From assembly GCF_901000735.1 (NCBI RefSeq), contig NC_081541.1, positions 27,706,813-27,770,812 on the forward strand: 64,000 bases of DNA, given 5' to 3'. Numbering within the stretch: the stretch's first letter is position 1; each line of letters opens with the position of its first letter. The DNA comes from Corylus avellana (lineage: Eukaryota > Streptophyta > Magnoliopsida > Fagales > Betulaceae). The notes under the pieces were generated by a model. That model ran no database searches, was not told the origin of the DNA, and saw only the letters and a list, made by a program, of their open reading frames with translations. The position numbers and the translations under genes were made by a program. Shown one piece after another: positions 1 to 13,012 of the stretch.

Positions 1-904
1 AATGCTCCAAGGGCCTAACACCACCATTTTATCCATACTGTCGGCATTTCTTGGATTTCTTACTTAAGTTTGTTATGAGCAACACTTCCCCTTGATTGAT
101 GGGTCAAATATAGGCCTGATCTGTATTCAGCTTTTGCTTAGATGGTTATGTTACAATGTGTTAACTAATGGCCACCATCTCGTTCATAGGGACTCAGAAT
201 TTAGGTGGCTATTAGTTCTTTATGATTTCTGGCTACTAAATTTATTCCATGCATCTTGAAATATGCTCACTTGATTTTAGAATTTAGTCTTCAATTTGTA
301 TTTTCTTGATGAGGTTGCTTCCAAATAGCTTACTTGCATCTGAGTATGATTTGCATTAGAGTAATTCTATATATTACCCCATTATCCCCCCATCCCTGCC
401 CCGTTCCTCATAGTTGATGTGGTGGGGTCCCTTAAACGAAAAAACTCATTTCTGAGCACCACATGTTATAGGGGATCATGCCACATCAGCTTTGGGGGGA
501 GGGAGGGAGGGATAATGAGGTGATGTATAGCATTACTCTTTGCATTAATATGTTTACTTGACTTGTTATTTTGTGCATTATCTTGTTACAAGCTGTTGAT
601 TTAATCGTCTCTAATGTCACTTTTGGCTTTGTACTCTCTCCTGGCCCCCCCCCTCTCTTTAATTGTACATGTGAACAGTAGCTTATGTGTCTCCTTTGGC
701 GATTATTTATAGTGATTTCTTTGTTATTCTGGCTACTTCTAGTTAGGTTTTTCCTTTTGTATACTTCCTGTGTACTTAGGGGTACCTTGTGCTTTTATTA
801 ATATTTGACGATTACTTATAAAAAAAAATTTGAATGAGATGACCTCCCATCACCTCCGATGATGCCCTTGCTTTCTGACTTTTTGTGATGCAAAAAATTT
901 GCAG
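1..904 (+). other. Intron of the RBP47-like gene (upstream exons outside the window)
   Basis: Non-coding AT-rich sequence ending in a splice acceptor (TTTGCAG at 898-904) directly before the first visible RBP47 exon. The only structured element I see is the MITE at 359-538. The exons for the N-terminus and the first half of RRM1 must lie before base 1. Confidence 0.75.
359..538. mobile_element. MITE, Mutator-type (9-bp target duplication)
   Basis: About 180 bp with imperfect terminal inverted repeats: the left end begins GAGTAATTCTATATATTACC and the right end, reverse complemented, begins GAGTAATGCTATACATCACC. Homology between the ends continues inward past a run of C's (left) and G's (right). 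The element is flanked by the identical 9-mer TTTGCATTA (350-358 and 539-547). A 9-bp duplication is typical of Mutator superfamily insertions. There is no coding capacity. Confidence 0.75.
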
Positions 905-3900
905 GTCTCATCAGTAAAGGTTATACGCAATAAGCAAACTGCTCAGTCAGAGGGGTATGGATTTGTCGAGTTCTATTCTCATGCAACTGCTGAGAAAGTT
1001 CTGCAGACCTATAATGGTGCTGTGATGCCAAATACAGAGCAGCCCTTCCGTCTAAATTGGGCGACCTTTAGTACGGGTGATAAAAGATCAGACGTTGCTT
1101 CTGATCTATCCATATTTGTAGGGGATTTGGCTGCAGATGTAACTGATAACATGTTGCAGGAAACCTTTGCTACTAGATATCCATCTGTTAAAGGAGCAAA
1201 AGTGGTTATTGATTCAAATACTGGTCGTTCAAAAGGTTATGGGTTTGTTAGGTTTGGTGATGAAAATGAGAGGGCAAGGGCTATTTCTGAAATGAATGGC
1301 ACGTATTGTTCAAGTAGGCCCATGCGCATAGGTGTTGCAACCCCCAAGAAATCATCTGGATTTCAACAACAGTACTCTTCACAAGGTATCTTGTAAACCC
1401 CCCATCTGATACTGATGCTTCTAAGCTTTTAAGCCTTTATGTCCTTGATGTTGGTTGTTGATGGTGCCAATGTTTCTTGCTATGGTATTTTCTCCTTAAT
1501 CTGGTCATTTTCTTGTCAACTCATTGTCATCTTCTCTCTCACTGGTTTGTATATTGTTATGTGCTTGTTTGCATAATTGTGACGTCCCCCCTCCTTTAAA
1601 ATGGTTCAAACAGTGAAAAAGGAGAGAGACAACCAAGCTTGTTTATTTTGTTTTGCTTTACTTCAGCTGCTCCTGCTTTTAAACTTGTTCATACCCTTCC
1701 TGTTTTCAAGAAAATGCATTCTAGTTGGTCTTCTGTTCCATAAATGTTTGCTGTTATTATGTGAGCTTGCCCCAGTGGATCGGAAAGGATCCTGAGTTTT
1801 GTCATCATAATCATCATTGGTACTGAATATTTTATTTAGACTTGATGGCTGCCGCCTTAACTTTTTTCTCTTGCTCTTGGTCCCCTTCCACAACACAACT
1901 CACTCAACTCAATAAAGCCTTGATAACGAATTAGCATCAGCCACATGAATCAGCTTCTAAACTAAGTCCTCCCCAATTGGCTGAAAATCTTATGAATGTA
2001 ATTTGTGTGGCCCTGATTGTTTTCTTTCCAATGCTGACGGTATCGCTTGTGAGAAGGTTTCAAGATGTCGCCAATTCCATCCTTTGGTACTCGTAGCATC
2101 CTTTTATTACTGATAATTTATCTTCTCTTGCTCTATCACCTATTGCAACAACAAGAGATAATACTACTAGTACCCTTACTACTGCTTTAAGGTGAAATAA
2201 TATACTCTGATGGTGCTCCATTTTGAACAAATAAGTTAGTTCTATACCAACAATTGTCATTTTTCAAATGATATAGCTACTGTTATATGATTTGTAAGTG
2301 ATTTTTGACACCTCAAGAAGTTAGTCCCACATTGGAAAAATGGATTGTCCACATTAAGTGGATGGATTATAAAGGTATTTATGAGTGCATGTTCTACATT
2401 GGTTCTTTATTAGGCGATACCGCGCTTTATAAGTGATTCGAATGAGCTCTTATTGTAACTTGTGTAGTCCTTTTGGAATATAGTGTAGACGTGGTTAGCG
2501 TTTTTACTGGGTTGTTACAAATGATATTAGAGCAACTTAGTAACACCATGTGGTGCTAGAGCACCGCATGACATGAGCCTTGACAAGGACGTCAGAGATT
2601 CTAGTGGGGGAGATTGTAATACCCAGGAAAGTTAATCTCACATTGGGAAAATAAATTGTTCATATTGAGTTGGTGGATTTAATGTTACTTATGGGTGTTA
2701 AGTCTCATGTTGGTTATTTACTAGGTGAGACTGAGCCTTATAAGTAATTTTAAAAAATTCCAATCGTAACTGGACTAATCCGTCTGGAGTAATAATGCAT
2801 ATGTAGTTAGGTTTTTTATTTATTTTTTATTTTTTTTTATGGTAACCAAACCCTCCACCCCCTTCTTATTAGGGAAGATGTCTTTGGAGTTGCAGCTCAT
2901 TGGCTCTTTTATATCTTTCAATTCATATTGATACTTGCTTAATTTTGGATTCAAATGCCTTCATAATCTTATCTTTTTAAGCCCTCACTGATAGGTCCCA
3001 ATCAAAGAATAGAAACACAACTAATCTTTATTAGTTGAAAGATAATACACGATACAAATCTCCACTTATGGTTGGAGTATTACCATAATAGAAACACATA
3101 AACACACCTTACGTTCTGATACCCCTAGTGGGTGCTAGTCAGAACAAGATAAACACGATAGTACTCCACTTGGCATGGGAGTTGATCCACAATAGAATTA
3201 TAATTCTACACTAATCATAACATAACATAAAGACCCTTAAATACTTCTACTCCTAGCAGTTACCTAATCTCCCATGATAACAAGTTTGACACTACCACTT
3301 CTCTCACGCTATGACACGTCTCACACCACAACACATAATGGCCCATACTAAATCACCTCCCAATAGTTGAGTAAACTTCCTACTAACTCCATTAACCAAG
3401 CCACATTGCCTATCATTTACCACATCATGGTAATTAACTAATGTGACCTAACATTCCTCACCTCTACGGCAAGCACCTTGTCCTCAAGGTGGAACGTGAG
3501 AATTTGAAGTTGAAGGTTTGATTGATGTTGAAGGCTTGTTTGATGTTAAATGTTTGTAACCACTCTCCAGATAATGTCCTCCGGTGACCGATGTTCCCAT
3601 TGGATCAATGTCTTATCTTCTTCCAATTCTGCCATAATAGGCCCATCTCTTTCAATTAGAAAAGCTTGCACCATGTTGCATCTGTGGCCATGAACAAATT
3701 TCTCATTACAATTAAAGCACAAGCCTTTTGCATGTCTCCTCTGCATCTCATCCCAAGAGATTTTCTTAACAATTGATATTATTGGTTGGGTGGTTATTTA
3801 TGGGTTGCAATTCCGACTCGTTGGCCCTCCTTTGCTGACACAATTGGTCATCTTTCATTCGAGCTAAGCTGATAGTATCTTTGAGTGTTTTGGGTTTGAA

Positions 3901-6759
3901 CATTCAAACTCCTCCTACAATCTCTGGTTTAAGACCCCAAAGGAAGTTGCCTATTCAAATGCTTTTGAGTCCACCCTTGACCTTTGTTCCCCAATCTTTC
4001 AAACTCTTTTTGATAATCACGAAAGGATCCTTCTTGTGCTAGTTTCATCAAAGACTCATCAAAATCTTCGTAGTCAATTGGCATGAACCTAGCCCATAGT
4101 TCCATTTCAAATATGTCCCAAGTAACCGGCATAGCTTCCTCTTGTTGAGCCTTTTGCAGCCACTGCCACCATTGGTTGGCTTCACCTTCAAGATGGAAAG
4201 ATGCCAGCACCACCTTTTGCTTTGGGGGCTTCCCATGATAATCAAAAAATTGTACTACACGATTCAACCATTCGGTGGGATCATCTCCTTGATAAATTGA
4301 AAAGTTCATTTTAGCATAATGTGGCACCACTACTTGTCGCCGGGTTGCTCCTGCTTGATGAAAACCTCTTGAAGGACCACCCTGCTCATATGTGCAGTAT
4401 GGTTGACGTCCCACTGGCCCATGCTGCATTGAAAGAAGGGTTGAGATTTCATTTAAGGCTTCTTCAATTCTTTGCATGCGATCAGCGGAGCTAGTTGCTC
4501 CTTCCTCCAAGTGTTGAATGATTTCCTTAACGTCATATACATTTGCCTCCAAAGATTCAATCCTGTCACGATTAGTAGCCATATTCTTGGGCTCTGATAC
4601 CAATTGATAGGTCCCAATTAGAGAATAGAAAGACAACTAATATTAATGACAATAGAAAGATAATACATGATACAAATCTTCACTTATGACTGGAGTATTA
4701 CCACAATACAAACAAATAAATACACCTTACGTTATGATACCCCTAGTGGGTCCAAGTCGGAACAAGATAAACATGATAGTGCTCCACTTTAGGTTGGGAG
4801 TTGATCTACAACTGAATTATAATTCTACACTAATCACAACATAACATAAAGACCCTTAAATACTTCTACTCCTAGTTGTTACCTAATCTCCCATGATAAC
4901 AAGTCTGACACTACCACTTCTCTCACACTATAACACGTCTCACACCACATCACATAACTGCCCATACTAAATAACCTCCTAGTAGTTAACTTCCTACTAA
5001 CTCCATTAACCAAGCCATGTTGCCTGTCATTTTCCACATCATGGTAATTAGCTAACATGACCTAACACTCACATCCTTGTTTTCTATTTGTTTTACATGT
5101 TCTTTATGGAATTATTTCCTGTATGCTAACCTATTCCTACATATAATCAATGCTTAACAAATTGGTTGTGGCTTATCAAATATCTATTACTAGTATAGTA
5201 TCTAGAGAAAAATTCTCATCTGCTACTAATAATGGTAAGTTCTGCATTTCTTGTTCAGTCAAAGGGGCATCAATAATATTTGTGAAATCATTTATAGCTA
5301 ACTACTCGACCTCTCATGTACAAATTAAGATTGTGTTGCAAAGGTGGTCAATGTTATTATTTCGTACTTCTTATACACATGAAATCTTCATTTTTATTAC
5401 TTTGTCACAGCTACTTTTTCTTTTCCCAGATGCGTCAATGCTGTGTTATATATGTAACAGTTCCCTCCCTAGATGAACATGTGCTTTTTTTGTGTGTTTT
5501 CTCGCTTGTTGGCATTATATCTGCTGATTTAGTTTACTACTGTAGCTTGATAAGATTATTATTAAAATATAGTGTGCTTCATATCTTACTCAAATTGGAT
5601 TTTGATCTATTTGATTAAATAGCTTTGGTGTTGGCTGGTGGGCATGCATCAAATGGTGCTATCACCCAAGGTTCCCAATCTGAGGGCGACTCAAATAACA
5701 CAACTGTGAGTCCATTTCAGACCCTTCTGTGAACTATCTTTGAACCCTATTTGTATATCGCTAACCCATGTTTTATTATAGATATTTGTTGGAGGACTAG
5801 ACTCTGATGCCAGTGATGAAGATCTCAGGCAGCCATTTTCCCAATTTGGTGAGATTGTCTCAGTGAAAATACCAGTTGGGAAAGGATGTGGATTTGTGCA
5901 ATTTGCTAACAGGTGCTCTTTTGTCTTGTAGTTTGTCTTTGGAGTTGAATTATAAAAAAATCCATTTGTTAATGCATTTTAGAGGTGCTTTTTGTTTGAA
6001 GAAGACATAACGGTGAAATTATATTTTAGTGTTTTGTATTTTGGGTTGTTTGTTAATGTTTTTGTTTTGAAAAGAGAAAACAAAAGGAAGAAGGAAAAAG
6101 TGTTATCAAAACAAAGCCTTCCAGTATCAAGTAAATAATCTTAATTAATTTTTGTCACATTATGTTCTTGTGGGAATCTACTAAGGAGCAAGTATATTCA
6201 AGTTTATGTACAAGAGATTGGAGGTGATGGTGAAGTTCATAAAGCTCTTTGAACGTAGATGACAACAACATTATATTAATTATTCACCAATTCCTTGTAA
6301 TGATTCCCTTGTGTTGTCTCTGGTCATAGAAAAAGTGCTGAGGATGCGATACAAAGTTTGAATGGGACAGTCATTGGAAAGCAAACAGTTCGTCTTTCGT
6401 GGGGCCGGAGTCCAGCAAGCAAGCAGGTAATTTTGCTTAATTTTGTTCAGAAAGAGTGATTTTTCTCAGTTGAGTTATATAATAAGTTGTTGATGCTTGT
6501 TTTGAATGACTTGTCAACATGCTTGAAACCCATCTCCCCACTTTTTTTTTTTTTTTCTCAACAATATTCCTCTCACCAGTTTATATTTCTCATCTGATTT
6601 CTTAAATTCAATGGGACTTGGCAGTGGAGAGCAGATTCCAGTAACCAGTGGAATGGGGGACATAACAGAGGGCAAAGCTATGGTGGGTATGGATATACTG
6701 TGCCACAGACTCAGGGTCTAGGCATGTATGCTACAGCTGCAGTTCATGGAGCTTCCTGA
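905..6759 (+). CDS. RBP47: RBP47-like polyadenylate/U-rich RNA-binding protein (3' part of gene)
   Basis: Five coding exons: 905-1385, 5623-5705, 5782-5912, 6330-6426, 6625-6759. All have GT-AG borders and join in frame, giving 242 residues inside the window. The protein shows the second half of RRM1 (RNP1 EGYGFVEF), complete RRM2 (RNP2 LSIFVGDL, RNP1 KGYGFVRF) and complete RRM3 (RNP2 TIFVGGL, RNP1 GCGFVQF), then a Gly/Asn/Gln-rich tail ending VHGAS. Three RRMs, the linker ILAGGH-like segment (LVLAGGH) and the GRSPASKQW end of RRM3 match RBP47 better than RBP45. Known family role: nuclear and stress-granule proteins that bind poly(A)/U-rich RNA. The large second visible intron holds two retroelements but the splice sites are intact, so the gene looks functional. 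The start codon lies outside the window. Confidence 0.93.
2306..2819 (+). mobile_element. TRIM (terminal-repeat retrotransposon in miniature)
   Basis: Two related repeats of about 210 bp, each with a (T)CCCACATTGG-like segment near its start: 2306-2519 (TGACACC...GTTGTTACA) and about 2615-2819 (TGTAATACCC...). Between them is only about 95 bp. A primer-binding site resembling the initiator-Met tRNA complement (ATGATATTAGAGC at 2521-2533; canonical TGGTATCAGAGC) follows the first repeat, and a purine tract (AGTGGGGGAGAT, 2603-2614) precedes the second. This is the layout of plant TRIM elements, which have no ORF. The repeats have diverged and the right end fades into a T-rich tract, so the right boundary is approximate and no target duplication was found. 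Confidence 0.75.
2989..5067 (-). mobile_element. Gag-only LTR retrotransposon (TR-GAG type, Ty3/gypsy-like)
   Basis: A complete 2.08-kb element in the RBP47 intron, antisense to the gene. LTRs are 2989-3453 and 4605-5067 (TGATAGG...CCTAACA on the plus strand; TGTTAGG...CTATCA in element orientation). A perfect 5-bp target duplication CTCAC flanks it (2984-2988, 5068-5072). The minus-strand primer-binding site TGGTATCAGAGC is at 4591-4602, next to the 5' LTR, and a purine tract (GAGGTGAGGAA) abuts the 3' LTR near 3454-3464. The internal region is only 1.15 kb and encodes gag remnants without protease, RT, RNase H or integrase. The LTRs differ at many positions, so the insertion is not recent. 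Confidence 0.9.
3546..4582 (-). pseudogene. Retrotransposon gag with zinc knuckle (decayed)
   Basis: The frame starts at Met 4582 (MATNRDRIESLEANV), directly inside the primer-binding site. It has an N-terminal coiled-coil stretch, then a retrotransposon gag core with DDPTEWLNRVVQFF and LEGEANQWWQWL near 4150-4270. The frame breaks near 3960, where the conserved WTQKxL segment shifts. Related sequence (LARMKDDQL) continues in another frame near 3830-3880. A CCHC knuckle of form CFNCNEKFVHGHRC is readable at about 3680-3725. Ordinary Ty3/gypsy elements continue into protease here, but this one goes straight to the LTR. It would supply no active Gag as it stands. Confidence 0.85.
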
Positions 6760-8009
6760 GAGGTTGTAGCTCTTGTCAACAGCAGGTATTCTGAACTTAC
6801 AGGAGTGGCTTTATAATTTAATTACCAAAGACATGATTGAATTAGGATGGCTTTAGCTGCACATCCTGTAGCTGGATTAAATTTTGATATATTGGTCATG
6901 TTTTAAAATTGTACTAATACTATATTTACTATGAGTCTTGGTCGAAGGATGTCTTGATGGATGAATTTTTTTTTTCCTTTTACTGTCTTTTTTTTTTTGG
7001 TTGGGGAAAGAGTTCAGAATTATTAAACTCACTGGGAGAGAAATGTTGAACGACTTTGAACACGTATTGGATCGTAAATTAGTAGAAGAGAGTGAGGTTT
7101 TCTAAAATCATTGTGTGTTTTTTAGTATTATTCGTTGATTAATCAGCTTGAGAGGACGCTAGTTCATAAACGCGCGAGGATCTTTAAGCTCATAGGTGTA
7201 CAGCATCTCTTAAAATTCTTTTTTATTTTAATGGATAATGATAACATTCATTTCTGTCTGCTTCTTGCAAATATGCTCAGTGTTTGAACGGTTTTGGAGT
7301 TTTAACTGGTGAGAAAAATACATTGGCCTTAATTTTTTTAGTGGGTAATGTAAACATGTTGAACTAATTTATGGAAATGGGGAAAATGCGTTATTCAAAT
7401 TGCTATACGACTATCATACAACTGAGATGATGTGTCCGTAAAAATTAGCCCCCGATAAAAATGATAAATGTCACGAGAGCTGAAACTCGTAACTCTTCCT
7501 GATCATACACGATATATTTAGTTATGCCAAACTGGATTGAAAATTAACATGGCTCATAGGATAAAACATTTTTATGGCATCACAGATCTGATTTTTGTTT
7601 GAGTTCATTCTTTAGGGATAGACGGATAATAACATTGGCTGTTTTAAGCGACAGGATGTCGCCACAGAAGGGAACAATCATTTAATAATACAATACTCAA
7701 TAGTCTGAAAAAGTCTGCAATATTTGCACTCGTTTAGTTGCAATTACTATCCATCGAAGGCTAAGCTTCCAATTCGTATAAATGGCTCGACGTTTATTGG
7801 TCCTTTCTCATTTTCCCAAAAACTCAGCAAAATAAATGCTTTTATTTAACTTCGCCGGAAATTATTACTTTCTTCGTACATTTATGACCTCAGTACTTGG
7901 ATGGAGGCCTGGAGCCCGACAAAGTACTGGAGAATAAGAAGTGAAATATAAATTAGTTAAATTATATCAAAATATTTTGGATAAATACGCCAAAATTTTT
8001 ATCTCTCTA

Positions 8010-8040
<31 letters not shown>

Positions 8041-8467
8041 GACAATTTACTCTATAGGTCAATCGAAATGCCAAGAAAATCTTTACCGTTAATTTTTTTT
8101 TAGCTGCCGTTAGATTGATTGAAATGCACCGTTTTGCCACGTCAGCATAATAATTTTTTATTAATTTTATTTAAAAATTTTAAAAAAGAATAAATAAAAA
8201 ATAGAAGGGGTGGCTCTTTTTTTTTTTTTTTTTTTACTAAAGAATAAAGAATAGTTATCAACATACTCCGGTAGATTTTCTACTTGCTTTTATATATTAG
8301 TTATCTTTCATTTTTAATTACGTTCTATTTCTCATATTTCTATTTGGAAGAGAGGGATGGTGAGAAACACTTTTTTATTTGGACATTGTGCAATACCGAA
8401 AAACAAGAAGTTGCTATTTATTGTATTTTAGCTCACCTCTAGTTTTTGTCTTTTGTTTTTTGTTTTT
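6760..8467. other. RBP47 3' UTR and intergenic DNA
   Basis: The first few hundred bases after the RBP47 stop are probably its 3' UTR; AGCAG|GTATTC at 6781-6790 could be a 3' UTR intron donor. Beyond about 7,000 I see AT-rich non-coding DNA with long poly(T) tracts (about 8,011-8,040 and 8,216-8,235) and no credible gene. Confidence 0.5.
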
Positions 8468-8578
8468 TGTTTTTTTTTTTTTGACATGTTTATAAAAGGA
8501 AAGGAGGAGGGGGGATTCGAATTAATAATCTCCGCTTCATGATGCTCGTTCATAGCCGATTGAGTTATCCCTTGGGGA
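8468..8578 (-). mobile_element. tRNA-derived SINE copy (diverged)
   Basis: Read on the minus strand this starts CCCCAAGGGATAACTCAATC, contains a B-box-like ATTCGAATCC, continues through CCCCTCCTCCTTTCC and ACATGTC, and ends in poly(A). The order and sequence match the better-preserved copy at 48,911-49,028. No target duplication was identified. Confidence 0.65.
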
Positions 8579-11500
8579 TTAACTCACCTCTAGTTAATCT
8601 GCCGGAGGGGACATTATTAGTTAAATTTAGTTAATATTGACATTTTACGTATTTTACTAGATATGCTTACAAGTTCTGTAACTTGTTTGTAGTAGTTATA
8701 AAATCTATTTGCAGGGGAAAATTTGGTTTGTAAAGCCAAACATATTGCCCTAAAATGTCTAAAAGTTTAATTTTATTTTATTAACCCTGTTTGTTTCGAA
8801 ATGTTATAATATTGTGTGCGTGTGTTTTTTTTTTGGTTTTTTTTTTTTAATGTAATTTTTTGAGATCTACATAAAGCAGCCTACCATCATCTATTGACTT
8901 TGACTTTATATTAAAAAGAATATTATTGACATAATCCAACAGCATTCTCACAAGTTAAGATAAATACAATGATATATAAACATTTACTAGAATATAAAAT
9001 AATATACGTTTGGACTTGGTTTATCTTTCATTCTTTCTTATTTGTAAGTCAAATGAAATTATGAAAAACTTAATAATGGTAGATTATAGCTTTTGTTTTT
9101 GTTTTTGTTTTTGTTTTTTTGTTTTTTTGTTTTTTTTTTTTGTTTGTTTTAAATGAAAAATGGTTATTTTAAAGAATACTAATGTTTAAGCAGACAAAAA
9201 AACCTGTAATAATCTATACATTTATTACAAGTCTTCAAGGATGGAAATTGAAAGTAGATTGAAATAAATAAAAACAATACTTAGCTATATCTTCTATATA
9301 TACAAGACAACAACGAACCACGTTTGAAACCTATTATAACATAATAATAATAATAATAATATATATCACATTTTTATCTCACAATTTTTTTTAACAATGA
9401 TTGATTCAATGGTTGGTTGGGATTGACACGTTAGCATTGTGAAATAAAAATATACTTTATAACATTACCATTATAACAATGCCACTTTGTCACATCAATT
9501 TTATGAGATATTTGTAAAATATTTGTGTGATATGTACCATCACTTTGACCATTAAACCCCGGAGAAAAATTAAGCGACCTCCAAACCTCAATCAAGAACC
9601 ATGTCTGAAACCTATTATAACATAGTAATGTTGTATATCACATTTTTATTTCACAACTATTCTGTATTAATGTTGATGGGGAAATCTCAACCAATTCTTT
9701 AAATTTTTTACAATAACTAATTTAACGGTGGATTGGAACTCTCGGGTTTCCATTATAACAATGGCATCTTGTCACATCGTTTTTTCGAGATACTTATAAG
9801 ATATTGATATGGTTTCCTCGTTGCTCTTACCATTAAACCTCCGACATTTTGAAGCCAGTCCAGAAAAATATCTGCAAATGTCTGGTTTCAAAAAGCAACA
9901 ATATCTTATATCTCCATTATTATTATTATTTCTTCCACTTCAAGTTACCTTGTACGATATTTCTCTCTCTCTCTCTCTCTCTCTTAACAACAAACCCATA
10001 AAATGATAATTTACTCTTGATGTGTCGTAATATTTAATGCTGAGATCGACTGCCGGCGACCAAATCAGTTGAGGCGAAAGAGATCCTGGTCAGTGTTTCA
10101 GACATTGTTGTTGAAGCTTTCCTAAGACGACGAATCTTGAAATGTTTGAAGCAAAATCTCTACAACATCTTTTCTTTTATTTTTATATCTCCCACGTGCG
10201 TACTTTCATTATTTGTAGGCGTAGCCTCATACATACGGAAGCCAGTGGAAAAGGGTTAAGCAATATCTATACGTTAGAGGACAATTTTTAACAAAATTTA
10301 CAAATTCGATAGGAAGTTAATACGAAATTAATGGGTTAAGATCGAAAGGTTTGATTAATTTAATTTTTTTTTAAAAAAAATCAGTACATGTGGTTTACTT
10401 GATTTACAATTGGCTCACTGTGCTATGAAAATGAATTTAGATGTCACTGAGATATACCAAAAAAACAATTTACTCCATACTGTCAAATTCCATTTTTTAA
10501 TTTAACAGATTTCATTAATGTACATACGGGACTGGAGGCTGGGAGCCATTGGAAAATGGTTATGCAATCTCTCCGTTAGGGTTAGACAATTTTTGACATG
10601 ATCTGTAAATTTGACACGAAATTAGTAAATTATGGAGTCTGACCGATTTTAATTAAATGGGTTAGATTATGATTGACTTGTATAGTTTTATATTTATGCA
10701 TCAACTAACATACAACATTTAGAGATTACAATATACTACACGACAGGTTAAACGGTTTGACTCATTTAATAAAAGGAATCGAATTAGAGTTTGACATAAT
10801 TTGAACACAAACATGATAAGACGAAAACAGTTACAAAATTGCTGCTCTATTTTAAACAATAAATATAAGGTACATGCACACGCACATGCACATATCCATG
10901 CAATTTGACATGAGCAAGTCTCAGGAAAGAGGTATAATAAAATGAGTCACATGTTTGAAATGGATTTTATAAAATACTTTTCCTTGGATTAATTAAATAG
11001 GATGATTATGTGCTATAATATAAGCGTCATGATCCTTGGTAAACTAGTTATAATTTATAATTAAAGTCGGCCTCCCATAATGAAAAGTCAAAGAAAACAA
11101 AGGGATAAAAGAATATATTAAATTCTTGCATCATTATAAGATGAAGTTAAAGAGAATATTGTACACGAGTTTTTTGAATTTTGTATACCATTGACAATAT
11201 GTTCTCTCTAGAAGCGCGGCGTAAGCAGCTTTGTTTTGTCCAAATCACAAACTGAAACATCATCAACCAGCTGCCTCATGCCAGCTTTCAATTTTGATAA
11301 TTAAAAAGGAAACAAATTAATTATAAATATTCAATTAGTTGGTGATTAGATAACCTCAACCTCATATCAAGCCAGGGTAATTACAAAAAATCAAGATTAA
11401 TTAATGTGACTTGGATGTCACATTGAGCATGCATGCAAATTTAGAACAAGATTGTGTACATAATACAACAAATCTTAATTATGCGTTACGTTATGAAATA

Positions 11501-13012
11501 TAGGCCATAGACCGAACTATTTAATTCTTCTTAAAATTCTATGATAAATACCTAAATTATTAAGACTTTCTTACAAATTCATGTGTTAATCAACAAATAA
11601 TTTGTGTGAGCTTCTTAAATTCTTAATTATATCTTTACACAACAAGGAGTAAACATTCCAAGATAACATGTTAGAATATAAATTGAAGGGAAAACTTCAC
11701 TTATTATGTAATTATATTCTTAAACTTTAAAGTGTCATTTTAGATTTTAGGGTTACAATCTTTCAAAAGTTTGCAATGTCAACAATCCCGTCAAAATTTA
11801 GCGTTAAATCAAACAGTTGACGACAAGGGCAGAACTACACATGTGTTTGGAGGGTCCCCAGCCCACCCCCCCCTCTCTTTTTTTTTTTTTTTTTTAATTT
11901 TACCCCCCAAACTAAATATTCAAGTTCCGCCCTTGGTTGACGAGGGAAATTTTCAAAATACCGCTAAGATATTTATAAAATTATAAAAATACCTTAAATT
12001 TGGACGGAAGTCGATTTCGCTTCTTTCGTTATGACTTATGTTGAATTTGGACAAAAGTGTTGACATTGCAAACTTCTGAAAGATGATAATCTAAAATTGA
12101 CATATTTAAAAGTTTAAGGGTATGATTACAACAGTAACGAAAGATCAATGATTGTAAGTAAATTTTTTTTTTTTTTCTAAATTAAATGAATACATTTATC
12201 TCTTCTTATAAACTTAATTTTTTAAATAAACAACAATTTAAAAAAGTATGAGAACAAATATTTAAAAAAAAAATTTGAACCCGCCATAAAAATTTGGTGA
12301 TTCAAGATAACATATTAATTAAACATATATGTAGCCCAACACCAGTGTATATAGCTTTAGCAGTCGACAGAGGCACCTTTAGTTATTTTTTTTTGTGAGT
12401 AAGGCAGCTTTAGTTTTAATTTATTTCCTTTCTGCCCAAAGCAGGATAGAGAGATAGCAAGTACCGATCGAGGGAAGTGACAAACAAAGGGCTGAAATCA
12501 AACAGACAAATTTTTTGGTGAGAAAATTAGAGGAAGCAGCAGGCAGGCAGGCAGGGTCGTCTTCCATTTGAATTAAATGCAAAATTGATAGTGCAAATCT
12601 TCAATTTTGGCAGCAGAGAAGATTTTTTTTTTTTTTTTTTTTTGTCTACAATTAGCGTTCATACTTGATGTTTTCTTTCACATTCCAGATTTTTGTGGGC
12701 TGCCAACAACTTCACAAACATCATCAACTGTGTCAGCTGACAGCCACTCTCTTCTTAAATTGCTCTAGAATAGAATTGATGTGTGGAAGAAGATGTGAAA
12801 CCGGTTATCAATACTGCCTAGTGGGTTTTGATTATTCTATATGTCATAATTTATTATTTAAAATTATGGTTTTGTCAACTTCACAAATGTTGCTCTCACT
12901 ATAATTGATGACGGATGAAGAATATTGGCATCACCAATCACAATGATCAGCAAGGTTAATTTCCATGCTTAGGCTGATGACGATCTACACAAGTTTTTAT
13001 TTAAGTTCAAGG
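8579..13012. other. Intergenic AT-rich DNA with a tandemly repeated non-coding segment
   Basis: No credible gene. A segment at about 9,314-9,540 (starting GAACCACGTTTGAAACC) recurs in diverged form at about 9,597-9,815 (GAACCATGTCTGAAACC); both include the phrase CCTATTATAACATA and a CATTATAACAATG block. Another diverged direct pair lies at about 10,230-10,350 and 10,520-10,650. There is a (CT)n microsatellite at 9,961-9,984 and a (GCAG)n tract near 12,537-12,555. Confidence 0.5.
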
